A stretch of 34,307 bases of DNA from Ammonifex sp. (GTDB taxonomy: Bacteria > Bacillota > Desulfotomaculia > Desulfotomaculales > DYER01): assembly GCA_020725605.1 (NCBI GenBank), contig DYER01000048.1:1-34307 (forward strand), read 5' to 3'. This document shows, in pieces, positions 1 through 8,168 of this stretch (positions are counted from its first letter, which is position 1; the number at the start of each line of letters is the position of its first letter). A program made the position numbers and the translations under genes. The notes under the pieces were generated by a model. The model did no database searches and was not told where the DNA came from. It saw nothing but the letters and a program-made list of their open reading frames with translations.

Positions 1-647
1 GCGTTGCACACCACGTACTTCTGGTCGCCCGGCGCGCTGCGGGTGAACTGCCACTTCATGCCGGTCGGGAAGCCGGCACCGCCGCGGCCCCGCAGGCCCG
101 ACTTCTTGACCTCCTCGATGACCTGCTCCGGAGTCATCGAGCTCAACACCTTCTCCAGGGCCTCGTAGCCGCCGGTGATGATGTACTCCTCGATGCTTTC
201 CGGATTGATGCGGCCCAGCCGGGAGGTGACGGTGCGCACCTGCTTGGCGTAGTAGGGCGTCTCTTCCATGAAGGGAATGTCGGGGTAGGGCTCGGCACCG
301 TCCGGGATCTGCATGACCGCCAGTTCGGTCAAAGGCTGACCGTTAACCACGTGGCTTTCGACGATCTGGGGCACGGCCTTCACCGTCACGTCGCCGTAGA
401 CCACACCAGCCCGGCCCGGCAGGACCACCTCTACGACGGGTTCCTTGTAGCACATGCCGATACAGCTGGTGGTGATCACGTCCACCGCCAGCCCGCGGGC
501 CGCCGCCTCTTCCCTGATGGCGGCCATGATCTTCTCACCGCCGGCCGCGATGCCGCAGGACCCCAGGCCCACCCGGATCAGCGGTTTGGTGAAAGCGCGG
601 CGGAACTCCTCCTGGAGGCGCTGGCGCAACTCCGCAAGACTCTTCAT
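1..647 (-). CDS. NuoF/HndC-like NADH-binding flavoprotein subunit (partial, 3' end outside window)
   Basis: Reading from an ATG at 647 gives a protein beginning [15 protein letters not shown]. Its first ~100 residues form a thioredoxin-like [2Fe-2S] domain with cysteines in GSCG and TSCIGMC. A linker ([15 protein letters not shown]) follows, then the start of the NuoF flavoprotein core with the FMN-loop motif [13 protein letters not shown]. This N-terminal ferredoxin-like extension is typical of the 51-kDa-like subunit of multimeric [FeFe] hydrogenases (HydB/HndC) and NAD-dependent formate dehydrogenases rather than of plain complex I NuoF. The subunit binds FMN and NAD(H) and passes electrons between NADH and the iron-sulfur chain. 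It lies 17 bp downstream of the nuoE-like gene in the same direction, so the two are surely co-transcribed. The catalytic partner is outside the window, so hydrogenase versus formate dehydrogenase cannot be decided. Confidence 0.93.
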   Translation of the reverse strand, partial: MKSLAELRQRLQEEFRRAFTKPLIRVGLGSCGIAAGGEKIMAAIREEAAARGLAVDVITTSCIGMCYKEPVVEVVLPGRAGVVYGDVTVKAVPQIVESHVVNGQPLTELAVMQIPDGAEPYPDIPFMEETPYYAKQVRTVTSRLGRINPESIEEYIITGGYEALEKVLSSMTPEQVIEEVKKSGLRGRGGAGFPTGMKWQFTRSAPGDQKYVVCN

Positions 648-664
648 ATCCCCTCTTTACCCCC

Positions 665-1162
665 CTACTTGTACTGCTTCAGCACTTCGGGCACCTTGCT
701 GGGCGTCATGCGGCCGTGGGTATCCTCGTTCACCATCATCACCGGCGCCAGACCGCAACAGCCGAGGCAGGCCACGTACTCAAAGGTAAAGCGCCGGTCC
801 GGCGTGGTCTCGCCGCTGGGTATGCCGAGGGCGTCCTCGGTCGCCTCGTAAATCTTGGCCCCGCCCCGCACATGGCAGGCCGTACCCAGGCACACCCGCA
901 CGATGTTGCGCCCGCGCGGCTTCAGGTGGAACTGGGCATAAAAGGTGGCCACCCCGAAGGTCTTGCTGAAGGGAATGCGGAGTTCTTTAGAGATGCGTTC
1001 CATGACTTCCTTCGGTAGGTAGCCGAAAATGTCCTGCGCTTCCTGCAGTACCGGTATGAGTGCTCCCTTCTCGCCGCGGTACCTGGCCAGCAGTTTCTCG
1101 AAGGCCCTTTCCTGTTCCGGCGTGAACTCCGACGCTGGGGCGGCACAGCACTGACACGCCAA
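665..1162 (-). CDS. NuoE/HndA-like [2Fe-2S] subunit of NADH-dependent hydrogenase or dehydrogenase
   Basis: The 165-residue protein has the usual 24-kDa subunit layout: a helical N-terminal region (GALIPVLQEAQDIFGYLP) and then a thioredoxin-fold [2Fe-2S] domain. Cluster ligands are visible as CLGTAC and CLGCC (C-x4-C ... C-x3-C pattern). It pairs with the flavoprotein encoded just downstream to bring NADH electrons into a soluble complex such as a bifurcating [FeFe] hydrogenase. The start is a TTG; it is preferred because AGGGG lies 6 nt upstream and the reading frame fits the family length. The N-terminus carries three extra cysteines (MACQCC) whose role is unknown. It begins only 2 bp after the stop of the formyl-THF cyclo-ligase gene, so translation is probably coupled. 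Confidence 0.93.
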   Translation of the reverse strand: MACQCCAAPASEFTPEQERAFEKLLARYRGEKGALIPVLQEAQDIFGYLPKEVMERISKELRIPFSKTFGVATFYAQFHLKPRGRNIVRVCLGTACHVRGGAKIYEATEDALGIPSGETTPDRRFTFEYVACLGCCGLAPVMMVNEDTHGRMTPSKVPEVLKQYK

Positions 1163-1164
1163 AA

Positions 1165-1794
1165 CTATCCCCTCCCCGAATGTGATTTACACGGCCGGCA
1201 GCCCCGTCCCGCGCGGGGCCTGCCGGGACGCAAAATCCTTTCTTCGGTCACGATGCAGTGCACCGGGCAGTCACAGGGTTCCGCCTCGATCCGGTCGACG
1301 ATCTGCAACTCGAAGGCCGGAGCGACCCAGAAACAATCCTCTCTGGTTAGAGGCAGGAAACGGTCGTAGAATCCGCCTCCGTAACCCAGCCGGTTCCCGG
1401 CCGGGTCGAAGGCCACCCCGGGCACCACCACGAGGTCGATCTCCTTTACGGGGATTGGCCGTACGTACTCCGGCCTGGGTTCCGGGATGCCCCAGGTTCC
1501 GGGAGCCACCTCTTCGGGATAGCGTATCAGCAATGAGGGAATCAGACGGCGTGCGGCAGCCTGCGTTACCGGCACCGCCACCCGCTTGCCCTGGGCGAGG
1601 GCGGCCACCACCAGCGGCCCGGTCTGCACCTCGCGGCGGAAATCCAGGTAGGCCATCACCGTGCGGGCGGCCCGGTATTCGGGCAAATCCAGCAACCGGG
1701 CCACAATGTGGGTGCTCTTCTCGGTTACCTCCTCGGGTGTCAGCGCCCGACGGGCCGCCAGAATCCGTTTTCTTATTTCGCCCTTGAACCCCAC
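1165..1794 (-). CDS. 5-formyltetrahydrofolate cyclo-ligase
   Basis: The 209-residue protein matches the 5-FTHF cyclo-ligase family throughout: N-terminal basic helix (KGEIRKRILAARRAL), central VMAYLDFRREVQT, and the conserved segment VVVPGVAFDPAGNRLGYGGGFYDRFL that contributes to the ATP/folate site. The enzyme uses ATP to convert 5-formyl-THF to 5,10-methenyl-THF in the cytoplasm and so recovers a dead-end folate. In an acetogen or sulfate reducer this feeds the methyl branch of the Wood-Ljungdahl pathway or general one-carbon metabolism. The start is GTG with AGGA close upstream. The last ~20 residues are Arg/Gly/Pro-rich and look non-conserved. The gene sits between the ACT gene and nuoE-like in one tightly packed operon. 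Confidence 0.93.
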   Translation of the reverse strand: MGFKGEIRKRILAARRALTPEEVTEKSTHIVARLLDLPEYRAARTVMAYLDFRREVQTGPLVVAALAQGKRVAVPVTQAAARRLIPSLLIRYPEEVAPGTWGIPEPRPEYVRPIPVKEIDLVVVPGVAFDPAGNRLGYGGGFYDRFLPLTREDCFWVAPAFELQIVDRIEAEPCDCPVHCIVTEERILRPGRPRAGRGCRPCKSHSGRG

Positions 1795-1804
1795 GTTCCT
1801 GCCC

Positions 1805-2236
1805 CTACAGCCGGTACACTTCCTCCCCGGGCACCAGCCGGATCCCGCGGGCCTGAAGGACGTTTGCCGCCTCGTCCATCTGCTCCACCCGGAAAACCAC
1901 CAGGGCCGCGTCCCGCGCCTTCTGCACGAAGGCGTAGAGGTATTCTATGTTCATGCCGGCCTCGGCCAGGGGCTTAAGCGCCTGTGCCAGCCCCCCGGGC
2001 CGGTCTTCCAATTCCACGGCCAGCACGTCGGTGAGATTTACGGTGAAGCCGGCTTCCTTCAACAGGCGGTAGGCCCGATCGGGGTCGCTGACGATGAGGC
2101 GTAAGATCCCGAAGTCGGTCGTATCCGCAATGGACAGGGCCCTGATGTTAACCCCTCCGGCCCCCAAAACGTCGCTCACCTGGGCCAGCCGGCCCGACTT
2201 ATTTTCGAGAAAAACGGAGATCTGCTTCACCCGCAT
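1805..2236 (-). CDS. tandem ACT-domain protein (PaaK-associated)
   Basis: The protein has two ACT domains: residues ~3-68 (QISVFLENKSGRLAQVSDVL, then ALSIADT) and ~70-140 (VLAVELEDRPGGLAQALKPL, then GMNIEYLYAF). Stand-alone double-ACT proteins of about 145 residues usually follow phenylacetate-CoA ligase genes in Firmicutes and archaea and are thought to bind an amino acid or aromatic ligand as a regulatory subunit. The start is taken as the ATG at 2236 because AGGAGG ends 8 nt before it. An in-frame GTG at 2245 overlaps that ribosome binding site and is unlikely to be used. The gap to paaK is 12 bp. The ligand cannot be read from the sequence. Confidence 0.9.
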   Translation of the reverse strand: MRVKQISVFLENKSGRLAQVSDVLGAGGVNIRALSIADTTDFGILRLIVSDPDRAYRLLKEAGFTVNLTDVLAVELEDRPGGLAQALKPLAEAGMNIEYLYAFVQKARDAALVVFRVEQMDEAANVLQARGIRLVPGEEVYRL

Positions 2237-2248
2237 CGGTTGCACCTC

Positions 2249-3550
2249 CTAAAGTTCCCGGCGGTCCACCACGCGCCTGGCCTTGCCCTCGCTCCGCGGG
2301 ATGGTGCGCGGCTCCACCAGCTTCACCCGGGCCCTGATGCCCAGCACGCTGTCGAGTTCGCGGGCGATGCGCTGCTCCAGTTCCTCCAGCCCCCGCACCG
2401 CGTCCGTGAACATGCCCTCCGAAAGCTCCACCCAGACCTCCAGTTCGTCCAGCCGGCGCGCCTGACGGTCCACCACCAGCAAATAATGGGGTTCGGTGTA
2501 ACCGAGCCCCAGCAGCACGCTTTCGATCTGGGAAGGAAATACGTTAACGCCCCGGATGATGAGCATGTCGTCCGTGCGGCCTGTAATTCTGGCCATACGC
2601 ACGTGGGTGCGTCCACAGGCACAGGGCTCGGGGTAGAGGGCCGAGATGTCCCGGGTGCGGTAGCGCAGCAGCGGGAAGGCCTCCTTGGTGAGGGTGGTGA
2701 AGACCAGCTCGCCGGTCTGCCCGTAGGGCAAGGTCTGGCCCGTGGCGGGGTCTATGATTTCCGGTATGAAGTGGTCCTCGAAGACGTGCAGTCCCTGCCG
2801 GACCTCGCACTCCATGGCCACCCCGGGCCCCATGACCTCGCTCAAACCGTAGATGTCGTAGGCCTTCAGGGGCCAGCGGGCCTCGATCTCCCGCCGCATG
2901 TTCTCGGACCAGGGTTCGGCCCCGAAAATGCCGGACTTGAGCTTCAAGCCCTTCAGGTCTACACCCGCAGCCTGCGCCTCTTCGGCCATGTACAGCGTGT
3001 AAGAGGGCGTGCAGGTCAGGACCGTGCTACCGAAATCCTGCATCAGCATCAGCTGCCGTTTGGTGTGTCCCCCGGAAACCGGCACCACCGTGGCCCCTAT
3101 TCTTTCCGCCCCGTAGTGAATGCCGAGGCCCCCGGTGAAGAGGCCGTAGCCGTAAGCGTTCTGAATCACGTCGCCCCTGGTGGCGCCCCCCATGGTGAGG
3201 GCCCGGGCCATCAGGTCCGCCCAGGTCTCGATATCCCGCCGGGTGTAGCCCACCACGCAGGGCTTGCCGGTGGTACCCGAGGAAGCGTGCACGCGGATCA
3301 CGTCCTCCAGGGGCACGGCGAAAAGGCCGAAGGGGTAGTTCTCCCGCAGGTCCTCCTTGGTGGTGAAGGGCAGACGCCGCAAATCCTCCAGGGATTTGAT
3401 GTCCCCCGGTTCACAACCGGCCTGCCGCAGCAGTTCCCGGTAAAAAGGCACCCTTTCGTAGATGCGCGCCACCATATCTCGCAGCCGCGCGAGCTGAAGC
3501 TTCTCGAGTTCCTCCCGCGGCATGGTCTCGCTGGCCCGATCCCAGAACAC
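2249..3550 (-). CDS. paaK: phenylacetate-CoA ligase family (aryl-CoA ligase)
   Basis: The 433-residue adenylate-forming enzyme has the family start ([19 protein letters not shown]). The phosphate-binding loop SSGTTGKP lies at residues 90-97, followed by [22 protein letters not shown] and the hinge/C-terminal region [20 protein letters not shown]. It activates an arylacetate with ATP and CoA to the acyl-CoA. In anaerobes it often works in aromatic amino-acid fermentation with indolepyruvate:ferredoxin oxidoreductase. CACGRTH contains a cysteine pair common in this subfamily. The start is GTG at 3550 with GGAAGGGG about 8 nt upstream. It is the first gene of the paaK-ACT-cyclo-ligase-nuoE-nuoF run. 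The substrate is inferred from the family only. Confidence 0.92.
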   Translation of the reverse strand: MFWDRASETMPREELEKLQLARLRDMVARIYERVPFYRELLRQAGCEPGDIKSLEDLRRLPFTTKEDLRENYPFGLFAVPLEDVIRVHASSGTTGKPCVVGYTRRDIETWADLMARALTMGGATRGDVIQNAYGYGLFTGGLGIHYGAERIGATVVPVSGGHTKRQLMLMQDFGSTVLTCTPSYTLYMAEEAQAAGVDLKGLKLKSGIFGAEPWSENMRREIEARWPLKAYDIYGLSEVMGPGVAMECEVRQGLHVFEDHFIPEIIDPATGQTLPYGQTGELVFTTLTKEAFPLLRYRTRDISALYPEPCACGRTHVRMARITGRTDDMLIIRGVNVFPSQIESVLLGLGYTEPHYLLVVDRQARRLDELEVWVELSEGMFTDAVRGLEELEQRIARELDSVLGIRARVKLVEPRTIPRSEGKARRVVDRREL

Positions 3551-3692
3551 CTCTTGCGCCCCTTCCTTAGGTGGTCGTTATCGGAATCGTGTATATATTC
3601 CCTAAAGCAGCCCCGTGTTCCTGCCGGCACAAAAGAAAAAGTCCCTTTGACCCGCGGCGCAATCCCGGGTACCGCCGCCCTCGCCCGCCCCC

Positions 3693-4508
3693 TCAACTCT
3701 GCGGCCGGCCCGCCAGGGGCTCGGTGGCCTCGTACTTGGTGCGTAAGATAACGAGGTCCACGCGCCGGTTGAGCTGGCGGTTGGCCTCGGAATCGTTGGG
3801 CACCCGCGGGCGGTACTCTCCGTAGCCGGTGGCCGAAAGGCGCGCGGGCGCTATCCCCCCGTTTTGGATGAGGGCCTGCACCACGCTGGTAGCCCGGGCC
3901 ACCGAGAGCTCCCAGTTGGAGGGAAAACGGCGGTTGTTAATGGGCAAGTCGCAGGTGTGACCCTCCACGCGCACGTAGTTGGGCAGTTCCCGCAACTCCT
4001 GCCCCACCCTCCTGAGGATCTCGCGCGCCTGGGGGGTCAGCTCGTCGGATCCGATGGGAAAGAGCACGGTGTCGAGAAAGGTCATGACCACGCCCCGCTC
4101 CTCCACGCTGACGGTCACGCGGCCCGCGAGGCCCTCCTGTTCCAGCCTGGCCCGCAAGCGCGCCGCCACCTGCTCCATGCGGGCCGCCTCCCCGGCCTGC
4201 ACGGCGCGCTGGAGGTCCTGCAATTCCTTTAACCGGTCCGCCTGTTGCTGGCCGGCGCTACCCTGCACGATGGACGGGCCGGGGTAGTTCAGCACCATAC
4301 CGCCCCCGCCACCCAGGGCCCGGCTCAGGGCCTCGGCAATGGCGGCAAACTTCCTGGCGTCCACGCTGCTCAGGGCGTACATAACGACAAAAAAAATCAA
4401 GAGCAGGGTAATCATGTCGGCGTAGGTGAGCAGCCACCGTTCCATCCCGGTGGCGCCGTGACCACCCCCGCCGTGCCCGCCCTCTCCTTTAGCTTGCCGC
4501 TTTCTCAT
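3693..4508 (-). CDS. motB: flagellar motor stator protein MotB
   Basis: The 271-residue protein has a glycine/histidine-rich cytoplasmic tail, then one membrane helix with WLLTYADMITLLLIFFVVMYAL. Asp31 in this helix is the proton- or ion-carrying residue. The C-terminal half is an OmpA-like peptidoglycan-binding domain with VEGHTCDLP and the NWELSVARATSVV region (residues ~160-255). With MotA it forms the stator that converts ion flow to flagellar rotation. It overlaps the end of motA by 20 nt and has GGAGGAGGG 4 nt before its ATG. A Ser/Gly-rich linker separates plug and OmpA domains. No other flagellar genes are in the window, so this is a separate stator operon. Confidence 0.95.
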   Translation of the reverse strand: MRKRQAKGEGGHGGGGHGATGMERWLLTYADMITLLLIFFVVMYALSSVDARKFAAIAEALSRALGGGGGMVLNYPGPSIVQGSAGQQQADRLKELQDLQRAVQAGEAARMEQVAARLRARLEQEGLAGRVTVSVEERGVVMTFLDTVLFPIGSDELTPQAREILRRVGQELRELPNYVRVEGHTCDLPINNRRFPSNWELSVARATSVVQALIQNGGIAPARLSATGYGEYRPRVPNDSEANRQLNRRVDLVILRTKYEATEPLAGRPQS

Positions 4509-5301
4509 AGCCCTCCTCCGCCTCCGACTCGGCCTCCCCGACAGGGCGTCTCCCGGGCTTGAGGAAGGCCGTGAGGCGCTCGCGGATCAGGATGGGATTG
4601 TTCCCCGCCTGCAGGGACAGGACGCCCTCCAGCATCAGTTCCATAAGGCGGGTTTCCTTCTTGCTGAGGTTCTTGAGCTTGGTGGCGATGGGCAGCCACA
4701 AAAGGTTGGCCGTGGAAACCCCGTACAGGGTGGCGATGAAGGCCAGGGCTATGGAGGGCCCCAGACGCTCGGGCTCGGTGAGGTTACTCAAAACGTGCAC
4801 CAGGCCCATAACCGTTCCGATGATGCCCATGGTGGGGGCGTAGCCGCCGGCGGCTTCGAAAATGCTGATGCTGGTCTGGTGCCGCTCGTGAACCGAGTAA
4901 ATCTCGGTTTCCATGATGTTGCGCACCAGCTCCGGTTCCGTGCCGTCGATGACCAGCTGGAGGCCCTTGCGCAAGAAAAGGTGCGGCACCTGGTCCAGGT
5001 GGTTTTCCAGGTACAGCAGGCCTTCCCGGCGCGCCCGCTCCGCGAGCTGCACGATCAGTTCGATCATTTCCAGCTCGTCCGGCAGCTTCTTACTCAGGGC
5101 GGTCTTAAGGGCCGCGGGTACGGTGCGCAGCTCCGGCATGGAGAAGCTGCACACGGTGGCCCCGATGGTGCCGCCCAGCACGATGATGGCGGCGCTCGGG
5201 CCCAGCAACCCCGTGACGTGCCCGCCCTCCATAACGAAGCCCGTAATGAGGGCCGCAAACCCGATGACGATGCCTCCGATGGTGGTTATGTCCACAGCCA
5301 T
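4489..5301 (-). CDS. motA: flagellar motor stator protein MotA
   Basis: The protein has the MotA pattern of four membrane helices: two near the N-terminus (GGIVIGFAALITGFVMEGG; AAIIVLGGTIGATVCSF), then a cytoplasmic loop (residues ~55-150), then the paired C-terminal helices in GGYAPTMGIIGTVMGLVHVL and GPSIALAFIATLYGVSTANL. The conserved proline of the PTMG motif is present. Three starts are possible: GTG 5307, ATG 5301 and GTG 5295. AGGTGGGG lies 2 nt before the ATG and 8 nt before GTG 5295, so 5295 is a real alternative that would give the usual MDI start. MotA and MotB together form the ion channel around the flagellar rotor. Confidence 0.95.
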   Translation of the reverse strand: MAVDITTIGGIVIGFAALITGFVMEGGHVTGLLGPSAAIIVLGGTIGATVCSFSMPELRTVPAALKTALSKKLPDELEMIELIVQLAERARREGLLYLENHLDQVPHLFLRKGLQLVIDGTEPELVRNIMETEIYSVHERHQTSISIFEAAGGYAPTMGIIGTVMGLVHVLSNLTEPERLGPSIALAFIATLYGVSTANLLWLPIATKLKNLSKKETRLMELMLEGVLSLQAGNNPILIRERLTAFLKPGRRPVGEAESEAEEGYEKAAS

Positions 5302-5378
5302 CCCCACCTGTCAACACTTAATTCGGCGCACCCCGCCCACGGGTTTATAGTTCTCCACCGGCCATGCGGCTCCTGCCG

Positions 5379-7055
5379 CTAAAACCGGCCGGAACGCAAA
5401 ATGGCGATCAAAAGCCAGAAACCCATGAATCCGGCCAGCACGAAGCCCACTTCGGCCAGGGGCAGGCCCCCGAAAAAGCGGTACCCGGTGGCGGCCAGGG
5501 TAGAGGAGCCGATGAACAGGGCCGCCACCACTATGCCGAAGATGATACGGTTGACCATCCCGCTGGCCCGGAAAAGCACCCGCTCCAGGGACGGATTCTC
5601 CTGCTGCACCTTGAGTTCTCCCCGCGCCAGCAGCTCCAGCACCTCGTGTAACCTGCGGGGCATTTCCAGGAACGTTTGCGCGTACTCCGCGAGGCCGCGG
5701 CCCAGCACCCGCTTCAGGTGGCGCGGCCTGTAGCGTTCCGCGAGCAACCGGCGGCCGAAGGGCCCGGCAATGCGTGCCAGGCTCAGTTCCGGGTCCAGCC
5801 TGGCCACCACACCCTCGGTGGTTACCAGGGCCTTCACCATCATGGTGAACTCCTTGGGCACCCGGACTTTGTATTTGTAGGCCAGCTTCATCAGCTCGGC
5901 CAGCGAGTCGGCCAGGCGCAAATCCTGCAGGGGCACGTCGTAGTATTTGGCCCGCAGCCGGTCGATGTCCTGCCTTAAAGAGGCCAGGTCCGCCTGGCGC
6001 GGTACGACGTTCAGGCTCAGGACGGCCCGCACCACTTCGGGCGTATTCTTGTTCACCAGCCCCAGCACCAGCCGCGCGATGTGCAGCCGGGTCTGCTCGC
6101 CCAGGCGCCCCACCATGCCGAAATCCAGAAAGGCGATCTGCCTGCTTTTCAGCACCAGGAGATTGCCGGGATGGGGGTCCGCGTGAAAGAAGCCGTCGAT
6201 GAGGATCTGCTTCAGGACCGCGTGCACAACACGCCGCGCCAGCACCCTCGGTTCTACGTTCAGGGCCGCGAGGCCGCCCACATCCGTGATCCGTACCCCG
6301 TCCAGGTATTCCATGGTCAGCAGCCGCCGGGTGGTGTACTCCCAGTAGACTTCAGGGACGTAGATGTGGGGATCATCCCGGAAGTGGCGGCGGAAGGTGT
6401 CGATGTGGCGGGCCTCCGCGGTGTAGTCGGTCTCCTCCTGCATGGTGCGCTCGAATTCCTCGACCAGGCCCGTAAAACCGTAAGTCCTGCCCCAGGCGGT
6501 GTGGCGGTCGGCCCAGCGCGCCAGGTCGTAGAGGATTTCCAGGTCCGTGGTGATAACGCCCGTGACCCCCGGCCGCTGAACCTTGACCACCACTTCCTCC
6601 CCGGAGGGCAGGGTGGCGCGGTGCACCTGGCCTATGGAGGCCGCGGCCAGGGGTTCGGGTTCGAAGCGGGCAAAAACCTCGTGCACCGGCCGGCCCAGCT
6701 CGCCCTCGACCTGCATCAGCACTTCGGAGAGGGGAAAGGGAGGCGCGTGGTCCAGCAGGCGGGACAGTTCCTCGACCAGGTCCGGGGCCAGCAGGTCCGA
6801 GCGGGTGGCCAGCACCTGCCCCAGCTTGATGAAGGTCGGCCCCAGCTCCTCCAGCGCCCGGCGCAGGCGGGCCCCCCGGGTGTGGACCGGCTCCTCCCTG
6901 CCCGTCAGGAGGCGGCGGGGCAGGCTCACCAGGTCCCCCAGCCCCAGCTCGTGCACCGCGTATCCGAACCCGTGCCGCACCATCACGTTGGCGATTTCCC
7001 GGTAGCGCTTCAAATGGCGGTAGCGCCGCCGGAAACCCAGCTCCACCTGCTCCAC
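5379..7055 (-). CDS. ABC1/UbiB (AarF) family kinase-like protein
   Basis: The 558-residue protein has all hallmarks of the atypical UbiB kinase family. These are the KxGQ motif in TFIKLGQVLATRSDLL, the alanine-rich loop AAASIGQVHRA in place of a P-loop, the lysine in VVVKVQRPG, HADPHPGNLL and the metal-binding FLDFGMVG. Two C-terminal hydrophobic helices (residues ~495-520 and 525-550) anchor it in the membrane. In respiratory bacteria UbiB supports quinone synthesis; in anaerobic Firmicutes the role is less clear and may concern menaquinone or other lipid handling. The start is GTG with GGAGGGG just upstream. It faces away from the tRNA-Val gene and is the last gene before the accessory island. 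Confidence 0.92.
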   Translation of the reverse strand: MEQVELGFRRRYRHLKRYREIANVMVRHGFGYAVHELGLGDLVSLPRRLLTGREEPVHTRGARLRRALEELGPTFIKLGQVLATRSDLLAPDLVEELSRLLDHAPPFPLSEVLMQVEGELGRPVHEVFARFEPEPLAAASIGQVHRATLPSGEEVVVKVQRPGVTGVITTDLEILYDLARWADRHTAWGRTYGFTGLVEEFERTMQEETDYTAEARHIDTFRRHFRDDPHIYVPEVYWEYTTRRLLTMEYLDGVRITDVGGLAALNVEPRVLARRVVHAVLKQILIDGFFHADPHPGNLLVLKSRQIAFLDFGMVGRLGEQTRLHIARLVLGLVNKNTPEVVRAVLSLNVVPRQADLASLRQDIDRLRAKYYDVPLQDLRLADSLAELMKLAYKYKVRVPKEFTMMVKALVTTEGVVARLDPELSLARIAGPFGRRLLAERYRPRHLKRVLGRGLAEYAQTFLEMPRRLHEVLELLARGELKVQQENPSLERVLFRASGMVNRIIFGIVVAALFIGSSTLAATGYRFFGGLPLAEVGFVLAGFMGFWLLIAILRSGRF

Positions 7056-7106
7056 ACCCCCCTCCGGGGCCGCTGCCGGCCGGACGGCCGGCCGGGCACA
7101 TGACCC

Positions 7107-7135
7107 TTGTCAAACGCCTGCGCCCGTGCTATACT
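7107..7135 (+). promoter_or_regulatory. sigma-A-type promoter of tRNA-Val
   Basis: TTGTCA at 7107-7112 and TATACT at 7130-7135 are separated by exactly 17 bp. The predicted start site lies 3-5 nt before the mature tRNA 5' end at 7146, so the tRNA would be made with almost no 5' leader. Confidence 0.75.
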
Positions 7136-7145
7136 TATTATACAC

Positions 7146-7220
7146 GGGCGCGTAGCTCAGAGGGAGAGCGCTTGACTCACATTCAAGAGGTCACAGGTTC
7201 GATCCCTGTCGCGCCCACCA
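7146..7220 (+). tRNA. tRNA-Val (anticodon CAC), CCA encoded
   Basis: The 75-nt gene folds into a standard cloverleaf: acceptor GGGCGCG/CGCGCCC, D-arm GCTC/GAGC, anticodon stem CTTGA/TCAAG with loop CTCACAT (anticodon CAC), a 5-nt variable loop and T-arm ACAGG/CCTGT with TTCGATC. The discriminator is A and CCA is encoded. Its first 47 nt differ from the tRNA-Ala(CGC) at 26382-26456 at only two positions, one being the middle anticodon base. Pair 3-70 is G-C, as expected for valine identity rather than the alanine G-U. The 3' end abuts an integrase remnant, so it probably served as an attachment site. Confidence 0.95.
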
Positions 7221-7260
7221 GGAAAATCAAGGCTTCGCGGCCTCGGCCGCAAGAGTTAAA

Positions 7261-7295
7261 GGGTCGGCTGACATCAATTTGACATCAACCGACCC
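7261..7295. repeat. inverted repeat enclosing a 9-bp direct repeat, next to tRNA-Val
   Basis: GGGTCGG (7261-7267) and CCGACCC (7289-7295) can pair. Between them TGACATCAA occurs twice, 2 bp apart. It sits 40 bp after the tRNA 3' end, inside the integrase C-terminal remnant, where arm-type or core-type recombinase sites often lie. No second copy of the tRNA 3' end was seen in the island, so the other attachment half was not found. Confidence 0.4.
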
Positions 7296-7320
7296 TGCAA
7301 ACCGAATACCTAACCGGCTT

Positions 7321-7349
7321 ACCCTTCCCTTGCGGAAGGGTTTTCTTTT
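7321..7349 (+). terminator. intrinsic terminator downstream of tRNA-Val
   Basis: ACCCTTCC (7321-7328) pairs with GGAAGGGT (7334-7341) around a 5-nt loop, followed by TTTCTTTT. It lies about 100 nt after the tRNA and within the apparent C-terminal reading frame of the integrase remnant, which is running the other way. Confidence 0.65.
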
Positions 7350-8168
7350 ACCTGCAGGACGCCTTCCAGCCTGGCCGCGGCCCGCTCCTTGAGGCCGGGC
7401 CCTTTTCAACCGCTCCTCTTTCCACCGGATCCGCCAGGCCTTGAGGCTCCTCACCACCGGCCCGGGCAGCGGGACGGTGCGCCGGCCGCTCCTGGTCTTG
7501 GGCTCCTGGAACACCGGCCCGGTGCGGGTGCCCACCAGGGAACGCTCCACGGTGACGGTCCCGGTCTCCAGGTTCACGTCCTGCCACCTCAAGGCCAGCA
7601 GTTCCCCGCGCCGGAGGCCGGAGCCCACCAGCAGGTGAAAGGCCGGGGAAAGCCGGTACCCGCGCGCCGCCTCCAGGACGCTCCTCGGCCCGCAGCTTCT
7701 CCAGCGGCGTGGCCGCCAGCTTGTCCGTCACGTGCCGGCGGACGATGACCTCGTAGTTCTCCCAGGTGGTCTACCGCACGTGGGGCTTCTTGAAGACCTC
7801 CAGCCACGTTTTCAGCCATTCGCCCAGGGTGACCCTGTTGCCCCTGGGTGACACCAGGCCGGCCTGGACCTCGGCCAGGGCCCGGTTCACCCTCTCGGCC
7901 ACCTCCTGGCGGGTGCGGCCGTAGAAGAACTTCCGCACGTACTCGCCGGTCTCCGGGTCGCGGCCCACGATTACCGCGCCCTGCCAGCGCCCATCCCTGC
8001 GCCTGGTGATGCTCCCTTCGTTGTTGCCGCGCTTCTTGCCCATGTTTTCCCTCCCTTTCGTGTAGAGGCCCGAGAAGGCCGGTCTAACTTCGCGCAATCT
8101 TTTTTCCCTATGCACCCACGCGCGAGATGGGCCTCTACGCAACGGCGGACCGCCCGCTTCCCTAGTTT

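Larger units (their letters stand above)
7227..8043 (-). pseudogene. tyrosine recombinase (phage-type integrase), decayed
   Basis: The N-terminus is well preserved from an ATG at 8043 with GGGAGGG 5 nt upstream: MGKKRGNNEGSITRRRDGRW is a typical arm-binding domain, followed by the start of the core-binding domain (TLGEWLKTWLEV). A TAG at 7773-7771 interrupts it where a Gln codon is expected, and the frame continues with VTDKLAATPLEKLRAE. About 70 residues are then missing and the frame changes. The piece with catalytic Arg-I follows (GSGLRRGELLALRWQDVNL), but the HxxR and Tyr boxes are gone. A tail ending near SVDVKLMSADP runs up to the tRNA-Val gene. It is therefore dead: one nonsense codon, at least one frameshift and two internal deletions. 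Position and direction next to the tRNA 3' end fit an element that integrated there. Confidence 0.85.

Noticed and set aside
3600-3692. T-rich run after motB as a terminator
   Set aside because: The minus-strand TTTTTCTTTT is preceded only by a 3-bp stem; the larger GCGGC/GCCGC stem is too far from the T-run to support a call.
2240-3751. Plus-strand 503-codon frame opposite paaK
   Set aside because: Antisense shadow: the minus strand has a complete PaaK with all family motifs, and this frame has no recognisable protein features.
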